From Flavivirga amylovorans (GTDB lineage Bacteria; Bacteroidota; Bacteroidia; Flavobacteriales; Flavobacteriaceae), in NCBI RefSeq assembly GCF_030540875.1, contig NZ_JAUOEM010000006.1, forward strand, positions 62,001-126,000: a stretch of DNA of 64,000 bases. Reading direction: 5' to 3'. A model generated the notes under the pieces. It made no database searches, had not been told where the DNA came from, and saw only the letters and a list, made by a program, of their open reading frames with translations. Position 1 is the first letter of the stretch, and each line of letters opens with the position of its first letter. The translations under genes were made by a program, and so were the position numbers. This document shows, piece after piece, positions 16,315 to 25,525 of this stretch.

Positions 16315-19300
16315 ATGAAAACAAGATTTACTTTATTGTTAATTCTTCTGTTTACAGTTAACGCTTTTTCACAAGACATATTAGTAAGCGGTACAGTAGT
16401 TAGTGCCGAGGATAATATGTCCGTACCTGGTGTTAATGTAATAGTAAAAGGAACAACAAGGGGTGTAAGTACAGATTTTGATGGGAATTATTCTATTAAT
16501 GTAAAAAGTGGAGAAACTTTAGAGTTCAGCTTTATTGGCTTTAAACCACAGTCTGTAACTATTAAAAACCAAGCGACCGTAAATATATCATTAGAACCTG
16601 ATGTCGCTTCACTTGATGAAATTGTCGTTATAGGTTATGGGGCACAGAAGAAAGCCGATTTAACTGGATCTATTACAACTATTAAATCCGAAGATATTAC
16701 TAGGACACCTTCTGCTGCTCCAATGCAATCATTACAAGGAAAAGTGGCAGGTCTTCAAGTGGTAAGTAGTGGCGCTCCAGGAACATCACCTACAGTTCGA
16801 GTTCGTGGTCTTGGATCCTATACTGGAGATGGAGCCTCTGATCCACTTTACGTTGTAGACGGGGCATTTTTCGACGATATCGACTTTTTGAACAATGAAG
16901 ATATCAAAACTATTTCTGTACTTAAAGATGCGTCGGCGTCGGCTATATATGGAGTAAGGGCTGCTAATGGTGTTATACTTATTGAGACGCACTCTGGTAA
17001 ACCTAATCAGAAACCCCAAATTAGTTACAGCGGTTATCAAGGGGTTCAAGTTGCTCATAATGTTGTAAAGCTATCAAATTCTGAACAGTTTGCTACATTG
17101 GCTAGAGAATCTGGCTCTGCTGCAGAAGCAAGTTTTATAGAAAATGCGATGCAGCGTTATGGGCGAAGTAGAATAAACCCCAATATCCCTGCTGTAAATA
17201 CAGATTGGTATGATTTAATTTTACGTCATGCCCTCATACAGAACCACAATTTAGGAGTTACAGGAGGAACAGAAGATATTACCTATTCGATTGGCTTAAG
17301 TCAATTTGAACAAGAAGGTATTCTTAGAACAAAAAACGACTATGAACGCTTTAATATCAGAACCAAATTAAATGTTAATGTAAGTGATCGATTAAAAGTA
17401 GGCGCTTCAACACTATTGAGCAATGCTACTAGATATCGTCCAGAAGAAACGGCATTTGCCTTAGCCTATTTTGCGGTGCCCACCATGCCTGTTCTTGATC
17501 CATCTAAAACCGATGCGTTCCCCAGACCTTATGCAAATGCAAATGATTTGGGGTATAGAGGTACTCAAAACCCCTTTCCTGTGATTGAAAATACCGAAAA
17601 CAGAAATAAAATACGAAATACATTAATGACTTTTGATTTACAATATGAAGTAATTCCTGATAAACTGGATTTTAAGACAGCTTATTTTCACAATCTTGAA
17701 ACACTTGAAGTTAGAGAAGTAAGGCTTCCGTTTTCATTCGGTATTGGAAACGCTGACCGGAATACTGCAGAGTTAATTAAAAGAAAAGAAACGCTTTCTG
17801 AGCAAACCTGGGACAATACCTTAACCTATACAGATGATTTTGGAAAACACAACTTAACTGTTTTAGCAGGGACGTCGTTTAGAGATCGATCTTTTGAACA
17901 ACTAGAGATAAAAGGGATAAATTTCCCAAACGGTCCAGGAATAGGTGACGAATCATACTTTTTAGATTTGTCGAAGGATATCGACTTAACTGAAAGAGCA
18001 AATCGCGACAGATTCACAGGTGATGATGGGGCTAGACAGTATTTCTTCTCATATTTTGGGCGTATTGCCTATAATTTTGATGATAAGTATTTATTATATG
18101 GTACATTTCGTGCAGATGGGACGAATAAATACCAAGAAAAATGGGGGTATTTCCCTACTATTGGTGCAGGTTGGGTAGTTTCTAGTGAACCTTTTATGAA
18201 GGATAACGGTGTCTTCGATTTCTTAAAATTAAGAGCCACTTGGGGTGAATTGGGGAATGCCAATGTCGCCTCAAGTTCAGGAAGTATAACTTCTGAAGAG
18301 ACTATCGCATCTTTTGGGGACACACGATTTCCAGGACTAATTACAAGTAGTGATTTTGAAATTTTAAAATGGGAAGTGACCGAGGAAACAAACTTTGGTT
18401 TTACAGCTAGACTATTTGATAATCAATTATCTATCGAGTCCGATTACTTTACCAGAGAAACAAGAGATGCCATAATTCCTGTATCTAGACTTTTAATACC
18501 CGGAGAAACCAGACAAAATGTAGGCGTGATTAGAAACTCTGGGATTGAGTTTGTTATAAATTGGAACAAACGAGTTTCAGAAGATTTCAGTTATAGTATT
18601 GGAGGAAACTTTTCTACCTTAAAAAATGAAATATTAGATTTAGCTGGGCAAGAAAATTTAACTTCTGGAGGAGATACAGCACAACGATCTGTAGTTGGAG
18701 GAGCTATAAATTCTTTCTTCGGACTTGAAGTTGCTGGTGTTTACCAAACTGAAGCTGAAATTCTGGCAGATCCTGCTGCTGTTACAGCTAGAGGAAATGG
18801 CTTAACGGTTGAACCCGGAGATTTTAGATTCGTTGATCATAATGGTGATATGGAAATTGATGCACAGGACCGAGTAGATTTAGGTTCTTTTTTACCATCT
18901 TATTCTTTTGGTTTTAACTTAGGACTTAATTATAAGGCTTTTGACTTTTCCTTAAATGTTATTGGACAAGGAGGCAATGTGATAGCAAATATTAAACGTT
19001 TCTCTATTAGACAATCACCAGACCCTAATATAGATAGAGATTTTGCCGTTAATCGTTGGCGTGGTGAAGGCACATCTAACACGTATCCATCAGCAAGAGG
19101 TATACGAAATCCTTGGAGCAATCAATTTCTTAATAGCTTTTTTGTTGAAGATGGTGATTTTGTTCGTTTACAGAATGTTACTTTAGGTTATACATTACCG
19201 AAGTCTAAGGGAAAATTCAATCCAGACATCAGATTCTATATAACTGCTGAGCGTCCTTTAACAATTTTTAAATACAATGGCTTTAACCCAGAGGTAGCAA

Positions 19301-19368
19301 ATGGTAGAGATCAACAAACCTATCCCATCCCAGGGGTATATACGTTAGGTGTTAATATTAAAATTTAA
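16315..19368 (+). CDS. susC: SusC-family TonB-dependent outer membrane receptor
   Basis: The 1017-residue protein has a signal peptide ending about residue 20 (VNAFSQ/D). A carboxypeptidase-regulatory-like beta-sandwich follows (VSGTVVSAEDNMSVPGVNV and GVSTDFDGNYSI), then the SusC-type linker DEIVVIGYGAQKKADLTGSI as TonB-box region. The plug domain contains VRVRGLGSY and PLYVVDG-F, and the rest is a 22-strand barrel ending in GVNIKI. It imports oligosaccharides across the outer membrane with energy from TonB, with the SusD protein encoded 11 bases downstream as lid. It is the first gene of the main enzyme operon and lies directly behind the candidate operator cluster. There is no STN domain, so it is not controlled through a FecR-type anti-sigma factor. 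Confidence 0.95.
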   Translation: MKTRFTLLLILLFTVNAFSQDILVSGTVVSAEDNMSVPGVNVIVKGTTRGVSTDFDGNYSINVKSGETLEFSFIGFKPQSVTIKNQATVNISLEPDVASLDEIVVIGYGAQKKADLTGSITTIKSEDITRTPSAAPMQSLQGKVAGLQVVSSGAPGTSPTVRVRGLGSYTGDGASDPLYVVDGAFFDDIDFLNNEDIKTISVLKDASASAIYGVRAANGVILIETHSGKPNQKPQISYSGYQGVQVAHNVVKLSNSEQFATLARESGSAAEASFIENAMQRYGRSRINPNIPAVNTDWYDLILRHALIQNHNLGVTGGTEDITYSIGLSQFEQEGILRTKNDYERFNIRTKLNVNVSDRLKVGASTLLSNATRYRPEETAFALAYFAVPTMPVLDPSKTDAFPRPYANANDLGYRGTQNPFPVIENTENRNKIRNTLMTFDLQYEVIPDKLDFKTAYFHNLETLEVREVRLPFSFGIGNADRNTAELIKRKETLSEQTWDNTLTYTDDFGKHNLTVLAGTSFRDRSFEQLEIKGINFPNGPGIGDESYFLDLSKDIDLTERANRDRFTGDDGARQYFFSYFGRIAYNFDDKYLLYGTFRADGTNKYQEKWGYFPTIGAGWVVSSEPFMKDNGVFDFLKLRATWGELGNANVASSSGSITSEETIASFGDTRFPGLITSSDFEILKWEVTEETNFGFTARLFDNQLSIESDYFTRETRDAIIPVSRLLIPGETRQNVGVIRNSGIEFVINWNKRVSEDFSYSIGGNFSTLKNEILDLAGQENLTSGGDTAQRSVVGGAINSFFGLEVAGVYQTEAEILADPAAVTARGNGLTVEPGDFRFVDHNGDMEIDAQDRVDLGSFLPSYSFGFNLGLNYKAFDFSLNVIGQGGNVIANIKRFSIRQSPDPNIDRDFAVNRWRGEGTSNTYPSARGIRNPWSNQFLNSFFVEDGDFVRLQNVTLGYTLPKSKGKFNPDIRFYITAERPLTIFKYNGFNPEVANGRDQQTYPIPGVYTLGVNIKI

Positions 19369-19379
19369 AAACAATAGCT

Positions 19380-20927
19380 ATGATATATATAAAAACAAAA
19401 AAATGGCCTGTACTTTTAGTATTGTTGAGTATTTTGCTTACAGGTTGTTCGAGTGAATTGAATCAACCAGAACTTAATAACAATTTTGCAGGCGGGGCTG
19501 ATTTTTCGAAAACCGAAGACATGGTTTTCTCGCTCATTGGTGTTTACAGAGAGGTTTCCTATAGAAATTGGGAAAGACCATTAGTTGTTTCTACTAGAGG
19601 AGACGATGTAAATGCTGCTGGTGATCAACAAGGGCTTAAAAATCAAGATCGCTATGTATATGATAATTCTTTTTTCGGTTCACGAACCTTGTGGGAAGGC
19701 TATTATGGAACTATTATTACAGCACATACAGCCATGGAGCAAATTAGCAGGTACATGGAGTTAGCTGATGATGAAGGCGTTGCTTTAGGAGAACAATATA
19801 TAGCCGAAGCAAAAGTACTTAGAGCGATACTTCTTTTACAGCTTTCACAGGTCTATGGTGCGGTATTTATTCCAGAATCATCAGACCTTAATGATTTTGC
19901 TAATGTTACATCTGTACCTACTAAAGATGAAGTCATGCAGCATATTTCCGATCAAATGGATGAAGCACTACCATTTCTATTGGATATGCGACCAAATGAA
20001 CGTACAGATTTACCCGGAGGTGTTACTAAATACACCGCACTAATGATTAAGGCTTCAGCTAATCAAGAATTAAAAAATTATCAAGCGGTTGCAGATGCTA
20101 CAGGACAAATTATAAGCTCGGGAAAATTTAGCTTATTCGGAGATTATTACGAACTCTTCAAAACTCCAGGAAAATTAAGTGATGAAAACCTTTTTGAAAT
20201 GCAATTCTCAGATTTTGGAGAAGGAACAGGCGAAAATGTAAGTCATCTTTATGCGCCTTACGGCCCCCAAGGGTGGACACCTTTTGTTGCTGGTGCAAGT
20301 GGAGGATGGGGCTTCTTTGAACCAAGTATGAAATATATTAAGTTTATGTTAGACAGGGGAGATAATCAACGTTTGGAAACTTCAGTATTATTTACTGAAC
20401 AAGGTATTGATAGTATTATAGCAACTACTAATTATACGGCAGTTACCTTACCGAATTTTGTCTCTTCGACAACCAGAGACGGAGATAGACTTAATAACAG
20501 TGCAAGGGCTATATTTTCGAGTGGAAAACATTATTTGCCAACGAATCAACTTATCGGAGAGCGTAGAGCTTATGGTAGCAATAAGAATTATATCGTTTAT
20601 CGCTATGCCGAAACACTTTTAATGTATGCCGAAGCCTTAATTCAAGGAGCTTCTAATACTGCTATGACTGCAGATCAAGCAGTCAACATAGTTAGAGCTA
20701 GAGCTGGGCTTACGCCACTTAATGGAGTCACTCTAGATCAAGTAATAGATGAAAAATATGCTGAATTGGCTATGGAATGGGGTAAACGATTTTTTGATAT
20801 GGTCAGATTAGGCAGAAATGATGAGTTGAGTTATGAAGGTAGAACCTTCACAGCTGATAAAGCTTTTGTAACCTATCATCAAGATCAAATAGACGAGTTT
20901 CCTATTCTAGGTGAAATATCTAATTAA
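19380..20927 (+). CDS. susD: RagB/SusD family glycan-binding lipoprotein
   Basis: The 515-residue protein has a lipoprotein signal (LLSILLTGCSSELNQP, Cys about residue 22-23). The SusD C-terminal signature is visible: YAETLLMYAEAL, then AVNIVRARAGL, then ELAMEWGKRFFDMVRLGR. SusD proteins sit as a lid on the SusC barrel and bind the glycan at the cell surface through tetratricopeptide-like helices and an inserted sugar-binding region. The gene is 11 bases after susC and 20 bases before the LamG gene, so all three are co-transcribed. The ligand cannot be deduced from the sequence. Confidence 0.94.
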   Translation: MIYIKTKKWPVLLVLLSILLTGCSSELNQPELNNNFAGGADFSKTEDMVFSLIGVYREVSYRNWERPLVVSTRGDDVNAAGDQQGLKNQDRYVYDNSFFGSRTLWEGYYGTIITAHTAMEQISRYMELADDEGVALGEQYIAEAKVLRAILLLQLSQVYGAVFIPESSDLNDFANVTSVPTKDEVMQHISDQMDEALPFLLDMRPNERTDLPGGVTKYTALMIKASANQELKNYQAVADATGQIISSGKFSLFGDYYELFKTPGKLSDENLFEMQFSDFGEGTGENVSHLYAPYGPQGWTPFVAGASGGWGFFEPSMKYIKFMLDRGDNQRLETSVLFTEQGIDSIIATTNYTAVTLPNFVSSTTRDGDRLNNSARAIFSSGKHYLPTNQLIGERRAYGSNKNYIVYRYAETLLMYAEALIQGASNTAMTADQAVNIVRARAGLTPLNGVTLDQVIDEKYAELAMEWGKRFFDMVRLGRNDELSYEGRTFTADKAFVTYHQDQIDEFPILGEISN

Positions 20928-20947
20928 TACCAAAAAAACAATAGAAA

Positions 20948-22660
20948 ATGAAAAAATGTACAAATAGTATTATTACTCTGTTATTGTTATTACTTGTATT
21001 TTCTTGTGATAATGGTATAGATTCAATTACACAAGTTGATCCAGGGGCTGACGCTTCGGCTCCAACAGTTTTAATTAACTTTCCTTTGGAAGGAACTACA
21101 ATAAAAGTACTCGAAGTTGTAACTTCTATAAATATAGATTTTAAAGTAAATGATGACATTGAAATTGCTTCAGTCTCTGTAAAAATTGACGGAAACGAAA
21201 TAGCAAATTTTAATGACTTTATAGATTATCGCATCTTCATAAAAGAGTTTACTTACGATAATATAACAACTGGTGATCACATTTTGACTATTACTGCAAC
21301 AGATATTGACGGCAAAAGTACTTCTGAAACAGTTAATTTTGTTAAAGAACCTCCGTATACTCCTCTTTTTGATGGAGAATCATTATACATGCCTTTTGAT
21401 GGTGATTTTGTTGACCTCATTAGTATTACTCATGCAAATGAAACTGGCGCTCCTGGCTTTGCAGGCGATGGCAAAATTGGTTTAAACTCACTTGTTCCTG
21501 GAACCGATAATTATCTTACGTTTCCAACAGGAAATTTATTAACCAATCAATTTAGTGCATCCTTTTGGTATAAAGTCAATCCAACTCCAGATCGTGCTGG
21601 CATTTTAGTAGTTGGTGATGATGAAACTGACAGAAGACAAGGCTTTAGACTCTTTAGAGAAGGAAATAGTACAGAACAAAGAATTAAATTAAATGTTGGA
21701 ACTGGTACTGGTGAAAGCTGGAACGATGGCGATGTCATAGATGTTACTGCTGAAGAATGGGTACATGTTGCATTTACGATTTCTGATACAGAAAACACCA
21801 TATACTTAAATGGACAAGCTGTGAGGACTTCCGTGATGTCTTCGCCTGTAGATTGGACAGGTTGCGAACAATTTACTATAGGGGCTGGAGGTGAAACTTT
21901 TAGCTATTGGAACCATGTATCAGACAATAGTTCTATAGATGATTTAAGATTCTTTAATAAAGCCTTAACAAGTACCGAGGTACAAGCCATAGCAGACTCA
22001 GCTTATGAACCTAAATTTGATGGAGAAACATTCTACATGCCTTTTAACGGAAGTTTAACTGAGCTTAATACAGGAGCAGAAGCCAATGTAGTTGGTACAC
22101 CAACTTATGCAGGCATTAGTGTAGAAGGTAGCGATTCTTATATGGGAGCAACAGATTCTTATGCAACATTCCCTATAGCTGGTTTATTTGGTGCAGACAC
22201 GTTTAGTGCGACCTTTTGGTACAAAGTAAATGCAACACCAGATAGAGCTGGGATTTTAGTAGTTGGCGATGATGAAACCGACAGAAAGCAAGGCTTTAGA
22301 CTCTTTAGAGAAGGCAACGGTACAGAACAAAGAATAAAAGTAAATGTTGGCATAGGTACAGGAGAAAGCTGGAATGATGGCGGAGTAATTGATGTAACAG
22401 CAGATGCTTGGGTGCACATTGCATTAACAGTATCTCCCACAGAAAGCAAAATTTATTTAGATGGTGCTGAAACCTTAACATCAACTTTTACTTCTGGATC
22501 TAGTATTGATTGGACTGGATGTACCGACCTCGTTATTGGAGCAGGCGGACCAACATTCAGTTATTGGAATCACTTGTCGGATGCTAGTGCTATTGATGCA
22601 TTAAGAATCTTTGACAAAGCACTTTCTCAATCTGAGATCCAAACCATTATGGCAGATTAA
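20948..22660 (+). CDS. Surface lipoprotein with Ig-like domain and two tandem LamG/concanavalin-type domains
   Basis: The 570-residue protein has a lipoprotein signal (LLVFSCDNG). An Ig-like domain covers about residues 38-130 (SAPTVLINFPLEGTTI to TATDIDGKS). Two LamG-like (concanavalin A-like lectin) domains follow at about 137-350 and 353-570. They are close duplicates: both contain SFWYKVN or TFWYKVN with TPDRAGILVVGDDETDR, RIKLNVGTGTGESWNDG or its near copy, and FSYWNH. The DNA of the two halves is also highly alike. The gene sits where PULs often encode a SusE/SusF-like surface glycan-binding protein. It probably binds the target glycan; no catalytic residues are evident. A strong stem-loop follows the gene. 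Confidence 0.88.
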   Translation: MKKCTNSIITLLLLLLVFSCDNGIDSITQVDPGADASAPTVLINFPLEGTTIKVLEVVTSINIDFKVNDDIEIASVSVKIDGNEIANFNDFIDYRIFIKEFTYDNITTGDHILTITATDIDGKSTSETVNFVKEPPYTPLFDGESLYMPFDGDFVDLISITHANETGAPGFAGDGKIGLNSLVPGTDNYLTFPTGNLLTNQFSASFWYKVNPTPDRAGILVVGDDETDRRQGFRLFREGNSTEQRIKLNVGTGTGESWNDGDVIDVTAEEWVHVAFTISDTENTIYLNGQAVRTSVMSSPVDWTGCEQFTIGAGGETFSYWNHVSDNSSIDDLRFFNKALTSTEVQAIADSAYEPKFDGETFYMPFNGSLTELNTGAEANVVGTPTYAGISVEGSDSYMGATDSYATFPIAGLFGADTFSATFWYKVNATPDRAGILVVGDDETDRKQGFRLFREGNGTEQRIKVNVGIGTGESWNDGGVIDVTADAWVHIALTVSPTESKIYLDGAETLTSTFTSGSSIDWTGCTDLVIGAGGPTFSYWNHLSDASAIDALRIFDKALSQSEIQTIMAD

Positions 22661-22703
22661 TAATTAGTACAATTGAGTGAGTTTGAGTTTATTTTAGTTG
22701 AAT

Positions 22704-22737
22704 TTTTAGCTGCATTTTCTTTTAAATGCAGCTAAAA
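22704..22737 (+). terminator. Strong intercistronic stem-loop after the LamG gene
   Basis: A perfect 14-base stem (TTTTAGCTGCATTT with AAATGCAGCTAAAA) and a six-base loop lie 43 bases after the LamG stop codon. There is no long T run behind it, so it may be a partial terminator or an mRNA 3'-end stabiliser that gives susC-susD-lamG more transcript than the enzyme genes. The first ATG of the next frame (22726) is inside the right arm. Confidence 0.6.
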
Positions 22738-22755
22738 TTAATGCACCCTTCTTTT

Positions 22756-24138
22756 ATGAGTTTATTTAGAAAAATTAAACTATTGTCTATATTACTTTTT
22801 CTTTTTACATGTTTTAGCTGTAAAAAGAGTAACAAAGACGTTAGTAAAACAATAAAACCTGTTGAAAATAATACCGTTTTATACGATAGTGATGATGATG
22901 TATTACTAGACACTATCCAAAAACAAACCTTCAATTATTTTTGGGAAGGTGCCGAACCTAATTCTGGCATGGCTAGAGAACGCCTACACATGGATAACAT
23001 CTACCCTACCTCACCAAAAAACACAGTAACCATTGGGGGAAGCGGATTTGGTGTTATGGCTATATTAGTAGGTGTAAAAAGAGAATTTATTACCAGAGAG
23101 CAAGCTAGAGAACGTTTATATAAAATTGTAAGTTTTTTAGAAACAGCAGATAAATTCCATGGTGTATGGCCCCATTGGCTTAATGGTGAAACAGGAAAGG
23201 TATTGCCATTTAGCAAAAAAGATAATGGCGGCGACTTGGTAGAAACCGCATTTTTGATTCAAGGTTTGTTAACAGTATCAGAATACTTTAAAGATGGCAA
23301 TAAAGAAGAACAAAAACTAGTTGCAAAAATTGATAAACTATGGCGTGGCGTAGAATGGGATTGGTATACTAAAAATGGTGAAGATGTACTCTACTGGCAT
23401 TGGTCTCCAGAATTTGGTTGGGACATGAATTTTCCCGTTGGTGGTTACAACGAATGCCTAATTATGTATATTCTAGCAGCCTCATCTCCTACACATTCAA
23501 TAAAAAAATCTGTTTACCATAAAGGTTGGGCCAGAAACGGTAAAATAGTTTCAACTGAAAAATTCTATGACGAAGATTTGATTTTGGACTATTACGAACA
23601 CGATAAATCACCTGTCGGCCCCATGTTTTGGGCACATTATTCCTATGTTGGTTTAAACCCGTATGGATTATCAGATACATACGCCGACTATTGGAAACTA
23701 GTACAAAATCAGGCAAGAATTCACCATAAACACAGCTTAAAAAACCCAAAAAACTATAAAGGGTATGGCGATAGTATTTGGGGTTTAACATCCAGTTATT
23801 CTATGAAAGGCTACAAAGGTCATAGACCAAACAACGATTTAGGTGTTATAGCTCCTACGGCTGCCCTGTCTTCATTTCCTTACACACCAAAAGAGAGTAT
23901 GAAAATGCTAAAAAAGCTATATAAAGATCATGATTCATTAATAGGAAAATATGGGCCATACGATGCCTTCAGTTTTGAACATAATTGGTATACACCTCGA
24001 TATTTAGCAATAGATCAAGGTCCTATTCCTTTGATGATTGAAAATTATCGCTCTGGAATGTTATGGGAATTGTTTATGGCAAATAAAGATGTTAAATCTG
24101 GACTAGACAAATTAGGATTTACGCATTCAAAAAAATGA
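22756..24138 (+). CDS. GH144-type (glucoamylase-like PF10091) glucanase lipoprotein
   Basis: The protein of about 460 residues has the glucoamylase-like fold of GH144, the family of endo-beta-1,2-glucanases. Typical blocks are TFNYFWEGAEPNSGMARER near the start, GGSGFGVMAILVGV, FHGVWPHWLNG, GGDLVETAFLIQGLL, VLYWHWSPEFGW, ENYRSGMLWELFM and an NDLGVIAPTAALSSFPYTP segment. The frame is open to ATG 22726, but that codon lies in the hairpin; from ATG 22756 (MSLFRKIKLLSILLFLF) the lipobox TCFSC falls at a normal position. ATG 22741 is also possible. A paralogue follows four bases after the stop. Activity on beta-1,2-glucan is inferred from the family and from the GH3 partner; other beta-glucans are possible. 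Confidence 0.82.
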   Translation: MSLFRKIKLLSILLFLFTCFSCKKSNKDVSKTIKPVENNTVLYDSDDDVLLDTIQKQTFNYFWEGAEPNSGMARERLHMDNIYPTSPKNTVTIGGSGFGVMAILVGVKREFITREQARERLYKIVSFLETADKFHGVWPHWLNGETGKVLPFSKKDNGGDLVETAFLIQGLLTVSEYFKDGNKEEQKLVAKIDKLWRGVEWDWYTKNGEDVLYWHWSPEFGWDMNFPVGGYNECLIMYILAASSPTHSIKKSVYHKGWARNGKIVSTEKFYDEDLILDYYEHDKSPVGPMFWAHYSYVGLNPYGLSDTYADYWKLVQNQARIHHKHSLKNPKNYKGYGDSIWGLTSSYSMKGYKGHRPNNDLGVIAPTAALSSFPYTPKESMKMLKKLYKDHDSLIGKYGPYDAFSFEHNWYTPRYLAIDQGPIPLMIENYRSGMLWELFMANKDVKSGLDKLGFTHSKK

Positions 24139-24141
24139 TTA

Positions 24142-25515
24142 ATGATAAAACATTTTCACATACTCTTTCTTAGCTTTATAATGCTTTCGTGCTCTAGTGA
24201 TAGTGGTCCAGGATATCAAGAACCTTACATTCCAGGTTCAGATGACGAGCCTGAAGTCATTACACCTCTCAATGATGAAGACATGATGAATTTAACTCAG
24301 AAAGAAACCTTTAAATATTTTTGGGATTTTGCTAATGTAGATTCTGGAGCAGCAAAAGAAAGATACCACCCCAACACCCCTACTTTAAATCAAAATGTAG
24401 TGACATCTGGCGGCACTGGTTTTGGGCTAATGAGTATTATCGTGGCGATAGAACGTAATTTCATTACCAGGGAACAAGGTGTTTCACGATTGAATAAAAT
24501 CTTGACTTTTTTAGAGAATGCAGATCGTTTTCATGGTGCATGGTCCCACTGGATTGATGGAAGCTCTGGTACTGCTATTCCCTTTAGTACCAAAGATGAT
24601 GGTGGCGATTTAGTAGAAACAGCATTTTTGGTTCAGGGACTAATTTGTATTAAAGAGTATTTAAAAGATGGAACCGATACTGAAAAATCACTCGCTCAAA
24701 AAGCTGATGACTTATGGAAAGGCGTAGAATGGAATTGGTACACACAAAATCAAGACGTCTTGTATTGGCATTGGAGCCCTAATCATGGTTTCGATATAAA
24801 TTTAAAGCTCTCAGGATACAATGAAGTCTTAATCACTTATGTTTTAGCTGCAGCATCACCAGATTATAGTATCTCAAAATCGGTATATGAAAAAGGTTGG
24901 GCAAACAATGGAACGATTGTATCTTCAAGTTCGCAATATGGTTTCCCTTTGGTTTTAAAGCATGCAGGAGGTTCAAATTTAGGAGGCCCGCTATTTTTTA
25001 GTCATTATTCCTTTCTCGGATTAAACCCAAAAAACTTAACGGATCAATATGGAAATTATTGGGATCTAGTTGTTAATCACACAAAAATCAATCGACAATA
25101 TTGCATCACTAACCCCAAAAACTATATAGATTATAGTGAAGACTGTTGGGGTTTAACAGCCAGTTATTCTCGAAATACAGATAATTCCATTGGGTATTCA
25201 GCCCATAGCCCATCTAATGATTTAGGTATTGTTTCCCCCACTGCGGCTGTAAGTTCAATTCCGTATACACCCAATGAATCTCTAAAAGTAATGCATTACA
25301 TGTATCAAAATAAAGAGAAATTATTAGGCGCTGCAGGGTTTTACGATGCGTTTAGCCCACATAATAATTTTTGGGTTGCAGAAGCTTATTTAGCAATAGA
25401 TCAAGGACCACAAATAGTAATGATTGAAAATCATAGAACGGGGTTACTTTGGAATTTATTCATGAAAAACGAAGATGTAAAAAAAGGGTTAGATAAACTA
25501 GGTTTCAACTACTAA
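24142..25515 (+). CDS. Second GH144-type glucanase lipoprotein (paralogue)
   Basis: The 457-residue protein has a short lipoprotein signal (LFLSFIMLSCSSDSGPG) followed by an acidic linker and the same glucoamylase-like catalytic domain as its neighbour: ETFKYFWDFANVDSGAAKER, GGTGFGLMSIIVAI, FHGAWSHWIDG, GGDLVETAFLVQGL and VLYWHWSPNHGFD. About half of the aligned residues are identical, so the pair came from an older tandem duplication and has had time to diverge in specificity. The linker and lipid anchor suggest a surface-exposed enzyme, whereas the paralogue may be periplasmic; this division is inference. Spacing to both neighbours is only 3 and 10 bases, so it is co-transcribed. Confidence 0.82.
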   Translation: MIKHFHILFLSFIMLSCSSDSGPGYQEPYIPGSDDEPEVITPLNDEDMMNLTQKETFKYFWDFANVDSGAAKERYHPNTPTLNQNVVTSGGTGFGLMSIIVAIERNFITREQGVSRLNKILTFLENADRFHGAWSHWIDGSSGTAIPFSTKDDGGDLVETAFLVQGLICIKEYLKDGTDTEKSLAQKADDLWKGVEWNWYTQNQDVLYWHWSPNHGFDINLKLSGYNEVLITYVLAAASPDYSISKSVYEKGWANNGTIVSSSSQYGFPLVLKHAGGSNLGGPLFFSHYSFLGLNPKNLTDQYGNYWDLVVNHTKINRQYCITNPKNYIDYSEDCWGLTASYSRNTDNSIGYSAHSPSNDLGIVSPTAAVSSIPYTPNESLKVMHYMYQNKEKLLGAAGFYDAFSPHNNFWVAEAYLAIDQGPQIVMIENHRTGLLWNLFMKNEDVKKGLDKLGFNY

Positions 25516-25525
25516 CACTAAAAAC

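Noticed and set aside
22726-22755. ATG at 22726 as start of the first GH144-type gene
   Set aside because: The codon lies inside a perfect stem and would place the signal peptide behind ten extra residues; ATG 22756 (or 22741) fits a lipoprotein better.
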